Assembly: GCF_900182545.1 (NCBI RefSeq)
Contig: NZ_FXTJ01000004.1
Location: 372,001-436,000 of the forward strand
Origin: Geodermatophilus aquaeductus
GTDB taxonomy: Bacteria; Actinomycetota; Actinomycetes; Mycobacteriales; Geodermatophilaceae
Reading direction: 5' to 3'
DNA: 64,000 bases
Of this stretch, positions 61,850-64,000 are shown in pieces. The stretch's first letter is position 1, and the number at the start of each line of letters is the position of its first letter. The translations under genes were made by a program, and so were the position numbers. The notes beneath the pieces are model-generated. The model was not told the DNA's origin and did not search any database. It saw nothing but the letters and a program-made list of their open reading frames with translations.

Positions 61850-62386
61850 ATGACCCGTGCACTGGTGGTCTACGAGTCCCTGTTCGGCGACGCCGCGGCC
61901 ATCGCCCACGCGATCGCCGCCGGCCTGTCCGAGATCGTCCCGGCAGACGTCGTGGCCGCGTCCGACGCCCCTGCCGAGATCGGTCCCGAGATCGCACTGC
62001 TCGTGGCCGGCGGTCCCAACCACGCCTTCGGCATGCCTCGCCCGACGACACGCGGCAGTGCGGTGGAGGACCACGGCGCGGACGTCCCCGACCTCCGTGC
62101 CGGTCTCCGCGAGTGGCTGAGGTCGGTGCGGGCCGCCTCTCCGGGCCTCCGCGCCGCCGCGTTCGACACCCGCGACACCCGGCACCCGACGCTCACGCGG
62201 ATGGACCACGCCTCCCGTACCGAGGAGAAGCTCCTGGGCCGCCTGGGCGCCGAGATCGTCGCGCCCGCCGAGCACTTCGCCGTCACCGGCACGAGAGGGC
62301 CCCTGGCCGCGGGCGAGGAGGAGCGCGCCCGGGCCTGGGGCCGCGCCCTCGGTGAGCGGCTCTTCTCCGGCGCCGTCAGGCGCTAG
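61850..62386 (+). CDS. flavodoxin-domain protein (paralogue of 54297)
   Basis: A 178-aa flavodoxin-like protein with FMN loops VVYESLFGDAAAIAHAIAAG and AGGPNHAFGMPRPTTR, and the shared MDHASRTEEKLLGRLGAEIV block. It has the same length as the copy at 54297, so a duplication 7.5 kb apart is likely. ATG 61850 follows GAGAGGAAG. It probably carries FMN in a stress redox pathway. Confidence 0.86.
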   Translation: MTRALVVYESLFGDAAAIAHAIAAGLSEIVPADVVAASDAPAEIGPEIALLVAGGPNHAFGMPRPTTRGSAVEDHGADVPDLRAGLREWLRSVRAASPGLRAAAFDTRDTRHPTLTRMDHASRTEEKLLGRLGAEIVAPAEHFAVTGTRGPLAAGEEERARAWGRALGERLFSGAVRR

Positions 62387-62518
62387 GCGACTCGCTGCGC
62401 CCGCCCGGCCCTCCGGGCGAGCGCAGCCCTGAACGGGGGCCTCGATGCCCCTCCCGGTGCCCGTCCCCGACACCGTCCGGCGGCCACGCCCGGGGACCAG
62501 CCGCGGCTGACGTCGCTC

Positions 62519-63115
62519 ATGACCGCGCTCGAGGACGCGGCGACCAGCGTCGTCCGCTGCCGATCGGGCCGGCCGGGACCGTCCGCGAGCGTCGTCCTGC
62601 ACCCCGATCGGCTGGAGGTCCACCTGCCCTGCGGCGAGGCCGCGCCCGCGTCCCTGCTGGCCGCCGGTGGGCTCGTGCTCGACCTCGGAGCTGCGCTGGC
62701 GCGTGCAGGCTGGCGGTCGGTCGTCGAGCGGCCCGTCGAGTCCGGCGGCCCCCTGGCGGTCCTGCGACCCGTGCCCGGCCTCCCCGACCTGTTCCTGGCC
62801 GCGCTCCCACCCGCCCTGCCCGACGAGGGAGCGGACGACCGCACCCTTGATGTCTCCGCCGACGACGTCCGGCAGCTCGCCGTCACGGCCGCCGGGGACG
62901 GGATCCAGACGACATGCACCGCCGGACGCCCCACGTCCCTCGTCCTGTCCGCCGACAAGGACGACCCCCACGCCTGGGTGCGGATCGGTGAGGCCCTGCA
63001 ACGCCTGACGCGCACCGCAGCGGGCCGCGGCACCACCGTGCACCCCTCGCTCCCACGCGAGGGCCGCCCGCCCATTCGCCTGCCGGTGCGGCTCTGCCGC
63101 CGGGTCTGCCACTGA
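62519..63115 (+). CDS. Acg-like (nitroreductase-related) shortened protein
   Basis: A 198-aa protein. The LLAAGGLVLDLGAALARAGW and PHAWVRIGEALQRLTRTAAG segments resemble the Acg/Rv2032 family of nitroreductase-like proteins found in dormancy regulons, but the chain is about 130 residues shorter than usual and I see no complete FMN site. ATG 62519 lacks a clear ribosome site. It ends before a shared terminator. Confidence 0.6.
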   Translation: MTALEDAATSVVRCRSGRPGPSASVVLHPDRLEVHLPCGEAAPASLLAAGGLVLDLGAALARAGWRSVVERPVESGGPLAVLRPVPGLPDLFLAALPPALPDEGADDRTLDVSADDVRQLAVTAAGDGIQTTCTAGRPTSLVLSADKDDPHAWVRIGEALQRLTRTAAGRGTTVHPSLPREGRPPIRLPVRLCRRVCH

Positions 63116-63142
63116 CCACACCCACGACTGACCCCACCCCGT

Positions 63143-63180
63143 GACGACGCCCCCGCCGGGGTCCCAGCGGGGGCGTCGTC
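63143..63180. terminator. bidirectional terminator hairpin
   Basis: A perfect 14-bp stem (63143-63156 with 63167-63180) and 10-nt loop between convergent genes ending at 63115 and 63190. Confidence 0.82.
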
Positions 63181-63189
63181 GTGAGCGGG

Positions 63190-64000
63190 TCAGGTCCGCG
63201 GACCCGTGGAGGGCGCCAGCTCCGGCTCCGCGCTGCGCGGGCCCGGCGGGACCGGAGGGAGAGTCGCCGGCAGCGGGCCGGACGGCGGCTGTCCTTGCGC
63301 ACGGCGCGCTCCGAGCGCCACCAGGAGCACGCCGACAGTCAGCAGCACCACGCCGGCCGCGAGGAGCGCGACGGAGAACCAGGTCAGGCCGGGGAGCGTG
63401 GCGCCGACCCGGACGTCACTCTCGATGCCGGCGCCGCCGTCGACTCGCATGAGCACGACCGTCCAGTCGCCCTCGTCCGGTCGCCAGTCCAGCGTGACGG
63501 TGCCCCGGCCGGTCGCAGACGCCGCCCAGATGTCGGCCTCCTCCGGCACCACCGGTGGCCGCCCCCCAGCCTCGGATTCCACGATCCACGACCACTCCTC
63601 CGTGGACCACCAGGTCGGCTCCGCCGGCTCGACCTCGGCGCGTGCGACACCGCGCAGGTACCGGTCGGCGTCGGCGGTGCGGGCCACGCCGACGAACAGG
63701 TCGTCGTCGGGGCCGGTCGCGGTGACCTCCACCCGCGCGGTCCCCAGCAGCTCGTCGACCACCCAGTCGACACCCTCGCCCTCGAGCAGGACCCCCTGTC
63801 CGACGACGGCGTGGCCCGCGGCGTCGACCGCACGCGACGGCGAGGTCACGAAGCCCTCGTCGCGCTGGGTGGCGTCGGCCCACAGCAGGCTGCCACCCCC
63901 CGTCAGCAGACCGGTGGCAGCGAACACGAGCAGCGCGCCCACCACCACGGCCGTGACGGGACCGGCCGTCCAGCGGCTGGTCCCCCACGTGCCGGCGCGG
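63190..64000 (-). CDS. hypothetical two-helix membrane protein (5' end outside window)
   Basis: At least 270 aa, open to the right edge. A membrane helix (VVVGALLVFAATGLLTGGGS) is followed by an extracytoplasmic beta-rich domain (about 180 residues, including DDDLFVGVARTADADRYL), a second helix (WFSVALLAAGVVLLTVGVLL) and a proline-rich cytoplasmic tail. Internal GTG codons at about 63948 could be mistaken for the start, but the frame continues upstream with coding character. Function unknown. Confidence 0.75.
   Translation of the reverse strand, partial: RAGTWGTSRWTAGPVTAVVVGALLVFAATGLLTGGGSLLWADATQRDEGFVTSPSRAVDAAGHAVVGQGVLLEGEGVDWVVDELLGTARVEVTATGPDDDLFVGVARTADADRYLRGVARAEVEPAEPTWWSTEEWSWIVESEAGGRPPVVPEEADIWAASATGRGTVTLDWRPDEGDWTVVLMRVDGGAGIESDVRVGATLPGLTWFSVALLAAGVVLLTVGVLLVALGARRAQGQPPSGPLPATLPPVPPGPRSAEPELAPSTGPRT

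Overview
This is a 64 kb chromosomal window from a very GC-rich actinobacterium. GTG starts are frequent, Shine-Dalgarno spacing is tight, GTGA/ATGA stop-start overlaps are common, and the families are actinobacterial (BTAD/AfsR and LuxR-LAL regulators, mycofactocin-coupled SDR, deazaflavin nitroreductase domains, GAF-ANTAR, Acg-like protein). The small stress proteins and gene style suggest Geodermatophilaceae (Geodermatophilus, Blastococcus, Modestobacter), but that is inference. No rRNA, complete tRNA, CRISPR array, insertion sequence or prophage was seen.

Layout. 0-7 kb: a flavoprotein monooxygenase with a palindromic operator, a SnoaL-like protein, two drug-type MFS exporters, a MarR regulator and a LigB-type dioxygenase. 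7-13.4 kb: small stress or housekeeping genes (degenerate STAS protein, D-amino-acid dehydrogenase, DksA/TraR zinc protein, two tiny conserved-looking proteins, a CBS-pair protein, a PucR regulator, an SRPBCC protein). 13.4-16.8 kb: an XRE-type regulator facing an SDR and an aldo-keto reductase. 16.8-31.7 kb: a sugar porter, a FUSC-like protein, then a complete myo-inositol catabolic operon (iolC, aldolase, iolB, iolD, iolE, iolG, TIM-barrel isomerase, iolA) under a GntR regulator; the same operator also precedes a tautomerase gene.

31.8-50.7 kb is accessory in character. It opens at a 3' fragment of a tRNA-Pro gene with its terminator (a likely integration scar) and broken genes. Then comes a minus-strand set: HMA-like protein, membrane protein, multicopper oxidase (frameshifted, with two metal-binding repeats), flavoprotein and tandem DJ-1 protein. 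Next are a 1,078-aa BTAD/NB-ARC/TPR activator, a CPBP protease, an alpha/beta hydrolase, an HD protein and a LuxR-LAL regulator. Three promoters here carry the same triple heptamer repeat at exact 11-bp spacing, each 8 bp before a -10-like hexamer. This is the binding architecture of AfsR/SARP activators, so I infer a local regulon of the neighbouring BTAD protein. The HMA/membrane-protein pair and the CPBP/HD promoter regions are duplicated across the locus, with one copy decayed.

50.7-64 kb: a mosaic of stress and redox genes (MBL-nitroreductase fusion, nitroreductase-DUF302 fusion, two paralogous flavodoxins, zinc alcohol dehydrogenase, Acg-like protein), a GAF-ANTAR regulator, a leaderless MazEF-type toxin-antitoxin pair and several truncated genes, including two N-terminal fragments of HhH-GPD repair proteins.
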